Shown here: in pieces, positions 15,481 to 23,566 of the stretch | How the letters are laid out: each line of letters begins with the position of its first letter | Numbering within the stretch: the first letter of the stretch is position 1 | Assembly (NCBI GenBank): GCA_900546615.1 | Contig: URDJ01000036.1 | Span: 1 to 27,089 of the forward strand | DNA length: 27,089 nt | Origin: an uncultured Eubacteriales bacterium | Lineage (GTDB): Bacteria > Bacillota > Clostridia > Oscillospirales > Oscillospiraceae | Direction of reading: 5' to 3' | Made by a program: the position numbers and the translations under genes | Notes under the pieces: model-generated | Databases searched by the model: none | What the model was told of the DNA's origin: nothing | Seen by the model: only the letters and a program-made list of their open reading frames with translations

Positions 15481-15491
15481 CATGATGTATC

Positions 15492-15539
15492 AAAAGGGGT
15501 ACCCCTTTTTTGCTGGGGGCTGGCTTTACCAGCCCCCAG
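15492..15539 (+). promoter_or_regulatory. Double hairpin in the SLH gene leader
   Basis: Directly after the predicted transcription start lie AAAAGGGG/CCCCTTTT (15492-15509), followed by a T-run, and an 11-bp perfect stem (15513-15523 with 15529-15539, 5-nt loop). The two hairpins could stabilise the 5' end of a highly expressed mRNA or act as an attenuator. The gene starts 40 bp downstream. Confidence 0.5.
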
Positions 15540-15579
15540 ATAATAGTTAAAAATTGCGTGAGAACTAGGAGGATGACCG

Positions 15580-18500
15580 ATGAAAAGAATCGTGCTCGCG
15601 ATACTTTTGGCGGTTGTATTGACAGTATCATTGTTTGCTGTCGGAGCCGCGGCGGATAACTCGGTGCCGTACGTTGACGCTGAAAACAATCAGCTTACGT
15701 GCAGCGACTACACAGCGGTGACAGACACAAGAACTTCTTGGGGCAGCGCTGGTCAGACGACTTGGTACGTGGTCAACAGCAGCGTGACCATTGCTGACCG
15801 AATCACTGTAACAGGCGACGTGCACCTGATACTGGCGGATGGATACACGCTTACTGCCAATAAGGGCATCTCCGTCACCAGCGGCAACAGCCTGACCATC
15901 TATGGGCAGATCGCGGGCACCGGCGCGCTGATTGCCGGCACTGTCGGCACTATTGAGACAGGTCATGCCGGTATCGGCGGTGTCAAGGGCAATACCGGCG
16001 TTTACGTCCACGGCGATATCACAATAAACGGTGGAAGCGTAACGGCTCAAGGCGGAGAATGGGCCGCGGGTATCGGCGGTGGCAGCGGCGTCAGTACCAA
16101 TCTTAACGACACAAAGGAAAACGGCACTATCACCATCAACGGCGGCACTGTAAACGCCACCGGCGGTGACCAAGGCGCGGGCATAGGCTGCGGGGACCAG
16201 AACCGTGTTGCCGGCGGCAATATTGTCATTGCCGGCGGCAACGTGACGGCCCGGGGCGGCGAGGACGCCGCAGGCATCGGTGGCGGTAAAATGGCCAGGA
16301 ATACCCCCGGCCGTAGCATCACCATTTCCGGCGGCATCGTAAATGCCACCGGCGGTTCTAAAGGTGCGGGCATCGGCAGCGGCTATGACGACATGGTGAA
16401 AAGAAGCATCGGCGTCATCAAGATAAACGGCAGCGCGAATGTAACCGCCCAGGGCGGCGCGGGCGCGGCCGGTATCGGAAGCAGCTACGAAGGCGAAATT
16501 ACCGGCGCCATCCAGATCAGCGGCAATGTAAAGGTGGAAGCCACCGGCGGCGATTCTGCCAGCAGCATTCTTGGTGCTGGCGCGGGCATTGGCAGCGGCG
16601 GAGACGGCGGCAAGGTTGGTAATATTACTATTCTCGGCGGTACTGTTGAGGCCACCGGCGGTAATGGCTCGACGGGCAGTTACAACTTTGGTGGCGCGGG
16701 CATTGGCAGCGGCGGCGGTTTCGTGTCCGAAAGCACCTCCAATACCATTGTCATCAACGCCGGAACAATTACGGCTACCGGTGGTACAGGAGCGGCCGGC
16801 ATCGGCAGTGGTGCTGGCAGCAGCAGCGGTGACTTCTCCACTGACCGAACGGTCAACGGCGAGGTCGTCGCCGGCAAGGCTGTCATCCACGCCAGTTCAA
16901 TCACCGATACTGATACCGACGACTGGAACGCCGTTGTATTCCAGAGCAATGACGGCAAAGTGTACGGCGATGTCACGCTGGGCAAGGCTCTCACCGTCAA
17001 GAAAAACGAGACCCTGACCGTGCCGGCGGATTCCAGCCTCACTGTCCCTGAGGGCAAGAAGCTCACGGTCAATGGCACGCTGACCAACAACGGCCAAATC
17101 TTGAACTATGGCGGTACTATAACCGGAAAGATTGACGGCACTCAGCCCGTCAACAACCCTGTGGCCACATACACCAACGCAAGCGGTACGACTTACTATG
17201 AGACCATCGGTGATGCCATCGATGCGTCTAATAAAAACGGCGGCGGCACGGTCACACTGCTGAAAGACGCCACGCTGGTGGGCATACATACAGCTAAAGA
17301 TTCGCTTGGCAGAGAAATCCATATAACCTATATCCAGAAGACTCTCACGCTTGACCTGGGCGGCAAGACCCTGACCTGCGATGACCCGACAGGCTTTGCG
17401 GTAGATCCCTATGTGAAGTTCACCATACAGAACGGCATTTATGAACACACAGCTGGTAAGGATGAGTACGGTACGGCGATAGAGGGCACCAAGTACGGAT
17501 CACCCCTTAATCATGGCTGCACTATCACCATAGCCGCGAACGCGACTGTCAAGGCTGCTTGGGACGGCATAGTCGCCGATGGGAACACCACCGTCAACGT
17601 CTACGGCAAGATCGAGAGCGGCAATGTAGCCGTCTACGGCTTTGGGCCCACGAACACGATTAAAATTGAAGGTGCGGAGATCGTTGCCGGCGGTGAGGCA
17701 GTACGGCAGGACGCTTACCATGAGACTGCCAGCAAAGACCGTGCCCCCTCGAACATCACTATCACAGACAGCAATATCAAGACCACCGCGGCGAACGGGA
17801 TCTCAATATTGATCTCCAGCAACGAGGGCGTCGCCAGCGGCAACCACACGTTGAACGTGACCAGCAGTGAGATCACCGGCGCGCACGGCATCGTTGTGAT
17901 GGGTACCAACGCGACCATCTCCGGCGACGACACACTGGTCAACGCGCTCAATGGCTACGCGCTTGCGATAGCAAACAACAACGAGGGAGATAAGTCTGTT
18001 GGCACCATGACGATCAACGGCGGCACCTTCATCGGCCAGATAGGGGTCCTTACGCCGGCGGCTGGCGATACAGCCATCACCATGGGCGACAACTGCTATC
18101 TGGTTACCATAGACACCAACGACGGCAGTACCCCGCTGAAGAGCGTGACCATCACGACCAGCAGCTATACTCTCCCTGCAGCGCCCACCCGGAACGGCTA
18201 CACGTTCCAAGGCTGGTATGACGGCACTGACCTCTACGCAGCGGAGGATAATGTGCCTATCACCGGGAACACCACCTTCACCGCCCGGTGGATCAAGACT
18301 GATGCAACTTACTCCCTCAGCCTTGATCCGGCCAGCCTCAACCTCCTTGACGTGGACAGCGACACGATCACTGTTACCGCCGACGTCCCTGATGGCTATA
18401 AGCTGGTCATGACGAACTCCGACGACAGCGTTGCTGCTGCGGAGCTGTCTGATGGCACCATCACAGTCACTGCGAAAAACGCCGGTTCCACGACCATAAG

Positions 18501-19323
18501 CGTCAGCATCGTCAGCGAAGACGGCGTCGTCACGCTCGAGACCGAGACCTGCAATGTCGTTGTTGGGCCGTCGTACGCCATCACTATTGTCTATGGCAAC
18601 GGTACAAAAAACGACATCGTGTTCATTCCCCAGGGCGAGGACTACAAGCTCCCCACTGCTCCCACCAAGCCGGGTTACATATTCCTCGGCTGGCGCAATG
18701 GCGACACCACCTACGGCGCGGGCGAGCCTGTCGCTGTAACCTCCAACATGATCTTCTACGCGGTTTGGGCGAACATGCCTGACGTTACGCCGGGCACTCC
18801 GGGCGGCGGCGACGACGAGCCGGTCGTGACTTTCCCGTTCAACGACGTCTCCGTGCTCGACTGGTTCTACGACTCGGTGTACTACGTCTGGGAGAACGAA
18901 CTGATGAACGGCACGGATGTGAACCAGTTCAGCCCGAACAGCCCGCTGACCCGCGCTATGGTCTGGGCGGTGCTGGCCCGCGTTGACGGCGAGACCATCT
19001 CCGGCGACAGCTGGATGACCGAGGCTCAGGCATGGGCGGTCGAGAGCGGCGTGTCCGACGGCACTGACCCGACGGGCTATGTCACCCGCGAGCAGCTCGT
19101 GACGATGCTCTACCGCTTCGCCGGTGAGCCTGCGGGCGCGGCCGACATCAGCGGATATCCCGATGCGGCCTCCATCAGCGACTGGGCGGCTGACGCCATG
19201 GCGTGGGCTGTCAAGGTCGGCCTCATCGAGGGCGACGACGTCGGCGCTCTGAACCCGACGGCGAACTCCACCCGCGCGCACGCGGCCACCTTCTTTATGC
19301 GCTTTAGCAAAACTATCCTCTAA
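15580..19323 (+). CDS. Secreted SLH-anchored protein with glycine-rich beta-helix repeats
   Basis: A 1247-residue exported surface protein. ATG 15580 follows TAGGAGGATG. Residues 1-25 are a signal peptide ending AVGAAA. At about 147-415 there are eight repeats of roughly 32 residues of the form ITINGGTVxATGGxxGAGIGxG, a parallel beta-helix pattern. Further beta-helix-like sequence runs to about 850. Then come an InlB/Flg_new repeat (about 856-905, YTFQGWYDG...FTARW), a Big_2-like Ig domain (about 907-993), a second InlB repeat (about 998-1064, GYIFLGWRNG...FYAVW), a Gly/Asp linker and three SLH repeats (1087-1247) that bind secondary wall polymer. I infer an S-layer-associated adhesin or wall protein; no catalytic residues are seen. 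Confidence 0.9.
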   Translation: MKRIVLAILLAVVLTVSLFAVGAAADNSVPYVDAENNQLTCSDYTAVTDTRTSWGSAGQTTWYVVNSSVTIADRITVTGDVHLILADGYTLTANKGISVTSGNSLTIYGQIAGTGALIAGTVGTIETGHAGIGGVKGNTGVYVHGDITINGGSVTAQGGEWAAGIGGGSGVSTNLNDTKENGTITINGGTVNATGGDQGAGIGCGDQNRVAGGNIVIAGGNVTARGGEDAAGIGGGKMARNTPGRSITISGGIVNATGGSKGAGIGSGYDDMVKRSIGVIKINGSANVTAQGGAGAAGIGSSYEGEITGAIQISGNVKVEATGGDSASSILGAGAGIGSGGDGGKVGNITILGGTVEATGGNGSTGSYNFGGAGIGSGGGFVSESTSNTIVINAGTITATGGTGAAGIGSGAGSSSGDFSTDRTVNGEVVAGKAVIHASSITDTDTDDWNAVVFQSNDGKVYGDVTLGKALTVKKNETLTVPADSSLTVPEGKKLTVNGTLTNNGQILNYGGTITGKIDGTQPVNNPVATYTNASGTTYYETIGDAIDASNKNGGGTVTLLKDATLVGIHTAKDSLGREIHITYIQKTLTLDLGGKTLTCDDPTGFAVDPYVKFTIQNGIYEHTAGKDEYGTAIEGTKYGSPLNHGCTITIAANATVKAAWDGIVADGNTTVNVYGKIESGNVAVYGFGPTNTIKIEGAEIVAGGEAVRQDAYHETASKDRAPSNITITDSNIKTTAANGISILISSNEGVASGNHTLNVTSSEITGAHGIVVMGTNATISGDDTLVNALNGYALAIANNNEGDKSVGTMTINGGTFIGQIGVLTPAAGDTAITMGDNCYLVTIDTNDGSTPLKSVTITTSSYTLPAAPTRNGYTFQGWYDGTDLYAAEDNVPITGNTTFTARWIKTDATYSLSLDPASLNLLDVDSDTITVTADVPDGYKLVMTNSDDSVAAAELSDGTITVTAKNAGSTTISVSIVSEDGVVTLETETCNVVVGPSYAITIVYGNGTKNDIVFIPQGEDYKLPTAPTKPGYIFLGWRNGDTTYGAGEPVAVTSNMIFYAVWANMPDVTPGTPGGGDDEPVVTFPFNDVSVLDWFYDSVYYVWENELMNGTDVNQFSPNSPLTRAMVWAVLARVDGETISGDSWMTEAQAWAVESGVSDGTDPTGYVTREQLVTMLYRFAGEPAGAADISGYPDAASISDWAADAMAWAVKVGLIEGDDVGALNPTANSTRAHAATFFMRFSKTIL

Positions 19324-19351
19324 TTCTCAATACATTCCAACGGCGAAACGG

Positions 19352-19391
19352 ATCGGAAGGGCCTGGTCAGCCCTTCCGATTTGTTTTGTTT
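19352..19391 (+). terminator. Terminator of the SLH gene
   Basis: ATCGGAAGGGC (19352-19362) pairs perfectly with 19370-19380 over a 7-nt loop and is followed by TTGTTTTGTTT. Confidence 0.88.
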
Positions 19392-19425
19392 CAACAATTT
19401 GATGGCTTGCAGTTCATTTATCCGG

Positions 19426-19454
19426 TTGCAATTTGTGAAAATGTATGTTATACT
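19426..19454 (+). promoter_or_regulatory. Promoter of the ene-reductase gene
   Basis: TTGCAA (19426-19431), 17 bp, TATACT (19449-19454), sharing GGTTGCAATT with the SLH promoter. It predicts a leader of about 170 nt. Confidence 0.75.
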
Positions 19455-19504
19455 ACAAACAATGTGTGCCACAGGTCAAAAAGCGCCTCCCGGCTGCAGT
19501 CCGA

Positions 19505-19531
19505 TGCGGTCCCTGCCGACGCAGGGCCGCA
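19505..19531 (+). promoter_or_regulatory. GC-rich leader hairpin before the ene-reductase
   Basis: TGCGG (19505-19509) pairs with CCGCA (19527-19531), and CCCTGC (19511-19516) with GCAGGG (19521-19526), over a CGAC loop with one bulged base. The rest of the leader (19460-19610) is GC-rich and can form more pairs. A regulatory leader is possible, but no known riboswitch was recognised. Confidence 0.4.
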
Positions 19532-19631
19532 GCGCCGGGGCGCAGTCCAAACCTGCGGTTTGATGCCCGCGGCCTTGCAGCGCGACGGCATCGCTTAAGC
19601 TTCACAAAGATGATATGAAAGGATGTATTCA

Positions 19632-21689
19632 ATGGATCCAAAGTACAATGCTCTATTTACACCCTGGAAGATCGGCAATGTTGAGATCAAAAACCGCATA
19701 GTCATGTGTTCGATGGGTGGCACCTCGCTCTTTGGCTGGATGGAGCCGAGCCACTTCGATAAGGAAGCCGCGTACTTCCTGCTCGAGAAAGCCAGAAACG
19801 GCGTAGGTCTGGTGCTCCCCGGCATGCAGTGGGTGCGCGACGTCATGGGCAACCGCTGGCTGTACAATAACAAGAGCATATATAAGCCCCTCAAGGAGTA
19901 CATGAAGGAGTTCCACAAGACCGGCTCGAAGCTGTTCATCCAGCTTGCCGCCGGCTGCGGCCGTTCGATGGCCGTCACCGACATGATCGGCCTGTGCCTT
20001 GACCACCCGATTATCGGCAAGCTGGCCAGCCCGGTCATGGACGCGGAGTATCTCTGTGCCTCGGCTTCTGACACCCCGAACCGCTGGAAGGAGGACTACA
20101 AGTCCAAGCCTCTCACCATTGAGCAGATCAAGGAGAGCGTAGAGGCCTTCGGCAAGACTGCGAAGCTGCTGCGCGAGGCGGGCGTCGACGGCGTTGAGAT
20201 CCACGCCGTGCATGAGGGCTATACGCTCGACCAGTTCGCCATTGCGAACTTCAACTACCGTACCGACGAGTACGGCGGCTCGCTGGAGAACCGTCTGCGC
20301 TTCGCCACCGACATCGTCAAGGCGATAAAGCGCGAGGCGGGCGCGGACTTCCCGGTGTCCCTGCGCTACTCCGTCGTGTCGAAGACTAAGGACTTCTTCA
20401 AGGGCGCAGTCCCGGGCGAGGAGTTCACGGAGTTCGGCCGTGACATGGCAGAGTCCGAGCGCGTCGTCAAGCTGCTCGAGGAAGCCGGCTACGATATGCT
20501 CAACTGCGACAACGGCACCTACGACGCCTGGTACTGGGCGCATCCGCCTCAGTACATGCCGAACAACTGCAACCTCGCGGAAGTCGAGCACATCAAGAAC
20601 TTCTGCAACATCCCGGTCGTCTGCGCGGGCAAGATGGAGCCGGAGGTCGCCGCGGCCGAGATAGAGGCCGGCAGGCTGGACGCTGTCGCCATAGCGCGTC
20701 AGAATCTCGTCGACCCCGAGTGGATCATCAAGATCCAGGAGGGCCGCGAGGAGGATATCAAGCCCTGCATAAGGTGTCATAACGGCTGCTTCAACATGGC
20801 GAAGTACAAGGGCACGAACAACCTGCAGCCTCTGTGGGATTCGATGCACCTTGCGCGCTGCGCGCTGACTCCGCCGACGATGCAGCACAACAAGTACAAG
20901 ATAGTGCCGACCACGAAGCCGAAGACGGTTGCGGTCATTGGCGGCGGCATAGGCGGCATGGAATGCGCGCTGGTGCTCAAGAAGCGCGGCCACAAGCCGG
21001 TCATCTTTGAGAAGACCGACAGGCTGGGCGGCCTGTTCATAACTGCCTCGTCGATGTCCTTCAAGGAGAACGACAAGCAGCTTATCGAGTGGTACAAGAA
21101 GGAGATCGCGCGCAACGGCATCGAGGTCAGATTCAATACCGAGATCAACGACATCAGGACGATCGGCAACTTTGACGAGATCATAGTCGCGACCGGCTCC
21201 GTGCCGAGAAAGATGCCGATACCGGGCTTCGACAAGACGATGACTCTGACCGAGCTGCTGGCGGAGAAGAAGGAAGTCGGCGACAAGGTCGTTATCTTCG
21301 GCGGCGGTCAGTCCGGCTGCGAGGCGGCTCTGGAGCTGGTGCTGCAGGGCAAGCACCCGACGATAGTCGAGTATGCTGTCGACCTTGTCGCGGCGGCGAA
21401 CGTGCCTCTGCCGAACGCGTCCTATCTGCGTGAGGCGCTGGTGTTCCACAAGGTGCCCATCTATCTCGAGTCCACGATCACAAAGATCGGCGACAAGACC
21501 CTGACCGTAAAGGGCAAGGATGGCACTATTACCGAGGTCGAGTACGACAATGTCGTGAACGCCATCGGTTTCATCCCGACTCCGGTCGCGAAGAAGGGCC
21601 GGAACGTCCACCTGGTAGGCGACTGCATCGCAATAGGCAACCTGCGTACCGTCATCTGGCGCGCGTGGGATGTCTGCATGAAGATCTAA
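19632..21689 (+). CDS. Ene-reductase of the old yellow enzyme / 2,4-dienoyl-CoA reductase type
   Basis: I chose ATG 19632 (685 residues) because GAAAGGA lies 8 bp upstream; ATG 19623 has no good site. Residues 1-370 are the FMN TIM barrel (LFTPWKIGNVEIKNRIVM; VDGVEIHAVHEGYTLDQF; YRTDEYGGSLENRLRF). Four cysteines for a 4Fe-4S cluster follow: C379-x2-C382-x3-C386-x23-C410. The last spacing is longer than the usual 11-12. Then come an FAD domain (VAVIGGGIGGMECAL at about 433) and an NAD(P)H domain (VVIFGGGQSGCEAAL at about 552). The layout matches enoate reductases, FldZ and the bile-acid enzymes BaiCD/BaiH, which reduce activated C=C bonds in anaerobes. The substrate cannot be told from sequence. 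It is a single-gene unit. Confidence 0.9.
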   Translation: MDPKYNALFTPWKIGNVEIKNRIVMCSMGGTSLFGWMEPSHFDKEAAYFLLEKARNGVGLVLPGMQWVRDVMGNRWLYNNKSIYKPLKEYMKEFHKTGSKLFIQLAAGCGRSMAVTDMIGLCLDHPIIGKLASPVMDAEYLCASASDTPNRWKEDYKSKPLTIEQIKESVEAFGKTAKLLREAGVDGVEIHAVHEGYTLDQFAIANFNYRTDEYGGSLENRLRFATDIVKAIKREAGADFPVSLRYSVVSKTKDFFKGAVPGEEFTEFGRDMAESERVVKLLEEAGYDMLNCDNGTYDAWYWAHPPQYMPNNCNLAEVEHIKNFCNIPVVCAGKMEPEVAAAEIEAGRLDAVAIARQNLVDPEWIIKIQEGREEDIKPCIRCHNGCFNMAKYKGTNNLQPLWDSMHLARCALTPPTMQHNKYKIVPTTKPKTVAVIGGGIGGMECALVLKKRGHKPVIFEKTDRLGGLFITASSMSFKENDKQLIEWYKKEIARNGIEVRFNTEINDIRTIGNFDEIIVATGSVPRKMPIPGFDKTMTLTELLAEKKEVGDKVVIFGGGQSGCEAALELVLQGKHPTIVEYAVDLVAAANVPLPNASYLREALVFHKVPIYLESTITKIGDKTLTVKGKDGTITEVEYDNVVNAIGFIPTPVAKKGRNVHLVGDCIAIGNLRTVIWRAWDVCMKI

Positions 21690-21706
21690 GCGCATTGATG
21701 AACAGA

Positions 21707-21738
21707 AACTGGCGCGGTCTCGGCCGCGTCAGTTTTTT
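21707..21738 (+). terminator. Terminator of the ene-reductase gene
   Basis: AACTGGCGCGG (21707-21717) pairs with 21724-21734 (one G-T pair) over a 6-nt loop, followed by TTTT. Confidence 0.88.
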
Positions 21739-21839
21739 ATTACGCCATCTCCTGCAAAAGCACTCCCGCGCGGCGCAAAGTCACGGGTGCTTAAGGACGA
21801 GTGATGTGATAAAATATAAATCAGATGGGAGGCAGTTCG

Positions 21840-22364
21840 ATGGCGGCTGATATGAAAAGGATAATTGCTGAGCACTTCGACGCACTTGTGAGGCAGCGGG
21901 GTATAGACAAGGTGACGGTGACGGCGGTCATAGAGGACTGCGGCATCTCGCGTCAGACATTTTATTATCACTTTCAGGACCTTATGGATGTCGTAGAGTG
22001 GTCCGCAAACCAGGCGGCGGAACTAATGGTAGAGCGAAGCCTGAAAGCCGGGACGTATAGGGGGGCGCTTGCTGAGCTTATACGTTCCACTGCGGAGAAC
22101 CGTGTCCTGCTGCACAAGCTGATAGAATCGCAGAGGCGAGCTCAGGTGGAGAGGATACTGTTCAAGGCGGTGCGTACATATCTGGAGACGGTACTCAGAC
22201 GCAAACCGCCAGAGCTGCGTACAGAGTACCAGGACGCTGAGCTGGCGCTGGAATTCCTGAGCTTCGGGCTGGCGGGCGTTCTGTTCGAGCATTGCGGAGA
22301 CCGTGGCCTTGACCCGGACAAGCTGGCGGAACAGTTGGTGCGGATACTGAAAGATAAACTGTAA
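21840..22364 (+). CDS. TetR-family regulator (DhaS-like)
   Basis: A 174-residue protein. ATG 21840 is chosen because GGGAGG (21827-21832) sits 7 bp before it; an upstream ATG at 21825 precedes that site. Residues 10-55 form the TetR HTH (VTAVIEDCGISRQTFYYHFQDLMDVVEW). The C-terminal part (ENRVLLHKLIESQRRAQVERILFKAVRTYL, then FLSFGLAGVLFEHCGDRGLDPDKLAEQL) matches the TetR_C_8 type seen in DhaS-like regulators. It follows the ene-reductase terminator and precedes the SdpRI-like pair, so its target is open; the ene-reductase is a candidate. No clear own operator was found. Confidence 0.85.
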   Translation: MAADMKRIIAEHFDALVRQRGIDKVTVTAVIEDCGISRQTFYYHFQDLMDVVEWSANQAAELMVERSLKAGTYRGALAELIRSTAENRVLLHKLIESQRRAQVERILFKAVRTYLETVLRRKPPELRTEYQDAELALEFLSFGLAGVLFEHCGDRGLDPDKLAEQLVRILKDKL

Positions 22365-22379
22365 TAAGTACGCTCTGGC

Positions 22380-22409
22380 TTGACGCAGGTAGCGATAATA
22401 TGATAAGCT
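22380..22409 (+). promoter_or_regulatory. Promoter of the SdpRI-like operon
   Basis: TTGACG (22380-22385), 18 bp, TAAGCT (22404-22409). The -10 is imperfect. The start point would fall inside the palindrome at 22412-22431, which suits autorepression. Confidence 0.5.
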
Positions 22410-22411
22410 AT

Positions 22412-22431
22412 ATTTAACCAAAAGGTTAAAT
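22412..22431. promoter_or_regulatory. 20-bp palindromic operator of the ArsR/SdpR-like repressor
   Basis: ATTTAACC-AAAA-GGTTAAAT is a perfect palindrome (8-bp arms, 4-bp centre) 12 bp before the ATG of the ArsR-family gene. Dimeric winged-helix repressors of this family bind such sites over their own promoters. Confidence 0.7.
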
Positions 22432-22443
22432 GAGGTGTATAGA

Positions 22444-22734
22444 ATGGGCTTGCAGGAGACGATGCGCGCGTTGGCAGACTCCACGCGGCGCGGAATATTG
22501 GAACTGCTCAGGGATGGGGAGCTGACGGCGGGGGAGATCTCCGAGCGATTCCCGATGTCAAACGCGGCGGTATCGAAGCATCTTGCGGTGCTGAAGGAGG
22601 CCGGGCTGGTGCGCGACATACGGCGAGGGAAGTACATATTCTACGAGCTTAATACGAGCGTGCTGGAGGATGTGCTGGTTTTCGTCAGCAGCCTCGGGCT
22701 TGGCAGAGGGGAGGAGAGCAAGGTGCGGACATGA
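22444..22734 (+). CDS. ArsR-family repressor, SdpR-like
   Basis: A 96-residue protein. ATG 22444 has GAGGTG 8 bp upstream; an in-frame GTG at 22435 is inside that site. ALADSTRRGILELLRDGELTAGEISERFPMSNAAVSKHLAVLKEAGLV is the complete ArsR winged helix, and the beta-wing reads RDIRRGKYIFYELN. No metal-binding Cys pair is seen, which fits SdpR rather than metal sensors. Its last codons overlap the following SdpI-like gene (ATGA). In Bacillus subtilis SdpR represses sdpRI until SdpI captures it at the membrane; the same pairing here suggests a similar circuit. Confidence 0.85.
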   Translation: MGLQETMRALADSTRRGILELLRDGELTAGEISERFPMSNAAVSKHLAVLKEAGLVRDIRRGKYIFYELNTSVLEDVLVFVSSLGLGRGEESKVRT

Positions 22735-23417
22735 GAAAGCTGACGGAGCGGGACATACTTATCCTCGAGCTTATCTTCTGCGGTCTGCCGCTGGCATATT
22801 ACCTCCTGCGCCTGCCGCTGATGCCGGAGACGGTTCCGGTACACTGGAATGCCTCGGGCGAAGCGGACAGGTTTGCTGGCCGGTTTTCGTTTGATATGCT
22901 GTTCACAAGCGTTACAGGTTATTTGGGACTGTTGTTTGGCATTGGGCTTAGAAGGCTGATATGCTCAATCTCCAAATCGGAGTCACAGCAGAACGCGGCA
23001 ACAGTGGAGCGGATTATGAAGTGGACGCAGGCGTTCATGTGCCTGCTGTTTACGAGCATGTCGCTGTATTATGTAAACCATATTACTTTAAGTAAAACGC
23101 CTGGGTCGGACTTCATCATGAAGCTGGGAGGTGTGGTAATAGGGCTGGTGCTCATAGTCACGGGCAATCAGCTTCCAAAGCTGAGGCGGAACGGTACATC
23201 TGGGGCGCGGACGAAATACTCGATGTCGAGCGATGAAGCGTGGCAAAGGACACAGCGCTACGCGGGGCGTATCATGATACTGGCGGGAGTGGCCCTGCTT
23301 GCAGTCTCCCTGCTGCCGTCAATGACCACCGGAGCTGCTGCGGCCGCGATCGCCGCCGCGCTCATTGCAGTTGTTGTGCCGGTAGTGCTCTACAGGGGCG
23401 GGAAAAATCAGCGATGA
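22731..23417 (+). CDS. SdpI-like membrane protein (DUF1648 plus SdpI)
   Basis: A 228-residue integral membrane protein. ATG 22731 overlaps the TGA of the ArsR gene. The N-terminal DUF1648 motif LPLMPETVPVHWNASGEADRF follows a first helix (about 10-28). More helices lie at about 55-75, 100-120, 132-150 and two after 185. The SdpI motif GNQLPKLRRNG...TKYSMSSDEAWQRTQRYAGR is clear. SdpI gives immunity to the SdpC toxin and binds SdpR in B. subtilis. No sdpABC toxin genes lie in the window, so it is an orphan immunity or sensor protein here. Confidence 0.85.
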   Translation: MRKLTERDILILELIFCGLPLAYYLLRLPLMPETVPVHWNASGEADRFAGRFSFDMLFTSVTGYLGLLFGIGLRRLICSISKSESQQNAATVERIMKWTQAFMCLLFTSMSLYYVNHITLSKTPGSDFIMKLGGVVIGLVLIVTGNQLPKLRRNGTSGARTKYSMSSDEAWQRTQRYAGRIMILAGVALLAVSLLPSMTTGAAAAAIAAALIAVVVPVVLYRGGKNQR

Positions 23418-23460
23418 TACTGCAATGAGGGCTGTGCTAATTACAGTATCATCGCTGATT
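23406..23460 (+). terminator. Long inverted repeat at the end of the SdpI-like gene
   Basis: A perfect 17-bp stem (23406-23422 with 23444-23460) with a 21-nt loop overlaps the stop codon. Only ATTAATCATTTATATTTT follows, so it is a weak terminator by T-run; mRNA 3'-end protection is an alternative. Confidence 0.6.
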
Positions 23461-23494
23461 AATCATTTATATTTTCGAACTGTGTAGTATGTTG

Positions 23495-23523
23495 TTGTTA
23501 TTTGTCAAGCGATACTCTATAAT
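23495..23523 (+). promoter_or_regulatory. Promoter of the AT-rich membrane-protein gene
   Basis: TTGTTA (23495-23500), 17 bp, TATAAT (23518-23523), a consensus -10. The gene starts 44 bp later. Confidence 0.75.
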
Positions 23524-23566
23524 ATCCTTATTGTATTAGATTGGTAGAAAGCTTGAGGGATAACAA

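Noticed and set aside
16021..16830. CRISPR-like repeat array
   Set aside because: The periodicity is protein-coding (GGxGAGIGxG repeats), with diverged DNA and no constant-length spacers.
15628..16890. 420-codon open frame antisense to the SLH repeats
   Set aside because: Ala/Asp/Thr-rich shadow of the glycine-repeat coding sequence.
17803..19281. 492-codon open frame antisense to the SLH gene
   Set aside because: Shadow frame; the sense strand has clear InlB, Big_2 and SLH domains.
19653..21695. 680-codon open frame antisense to the ene-reductase
   Set aside because: Product is an Arg/Leu/Val/His-rich low-complexity sequence mirroring the GC-biased codons of the real gene; no RBS or domain.
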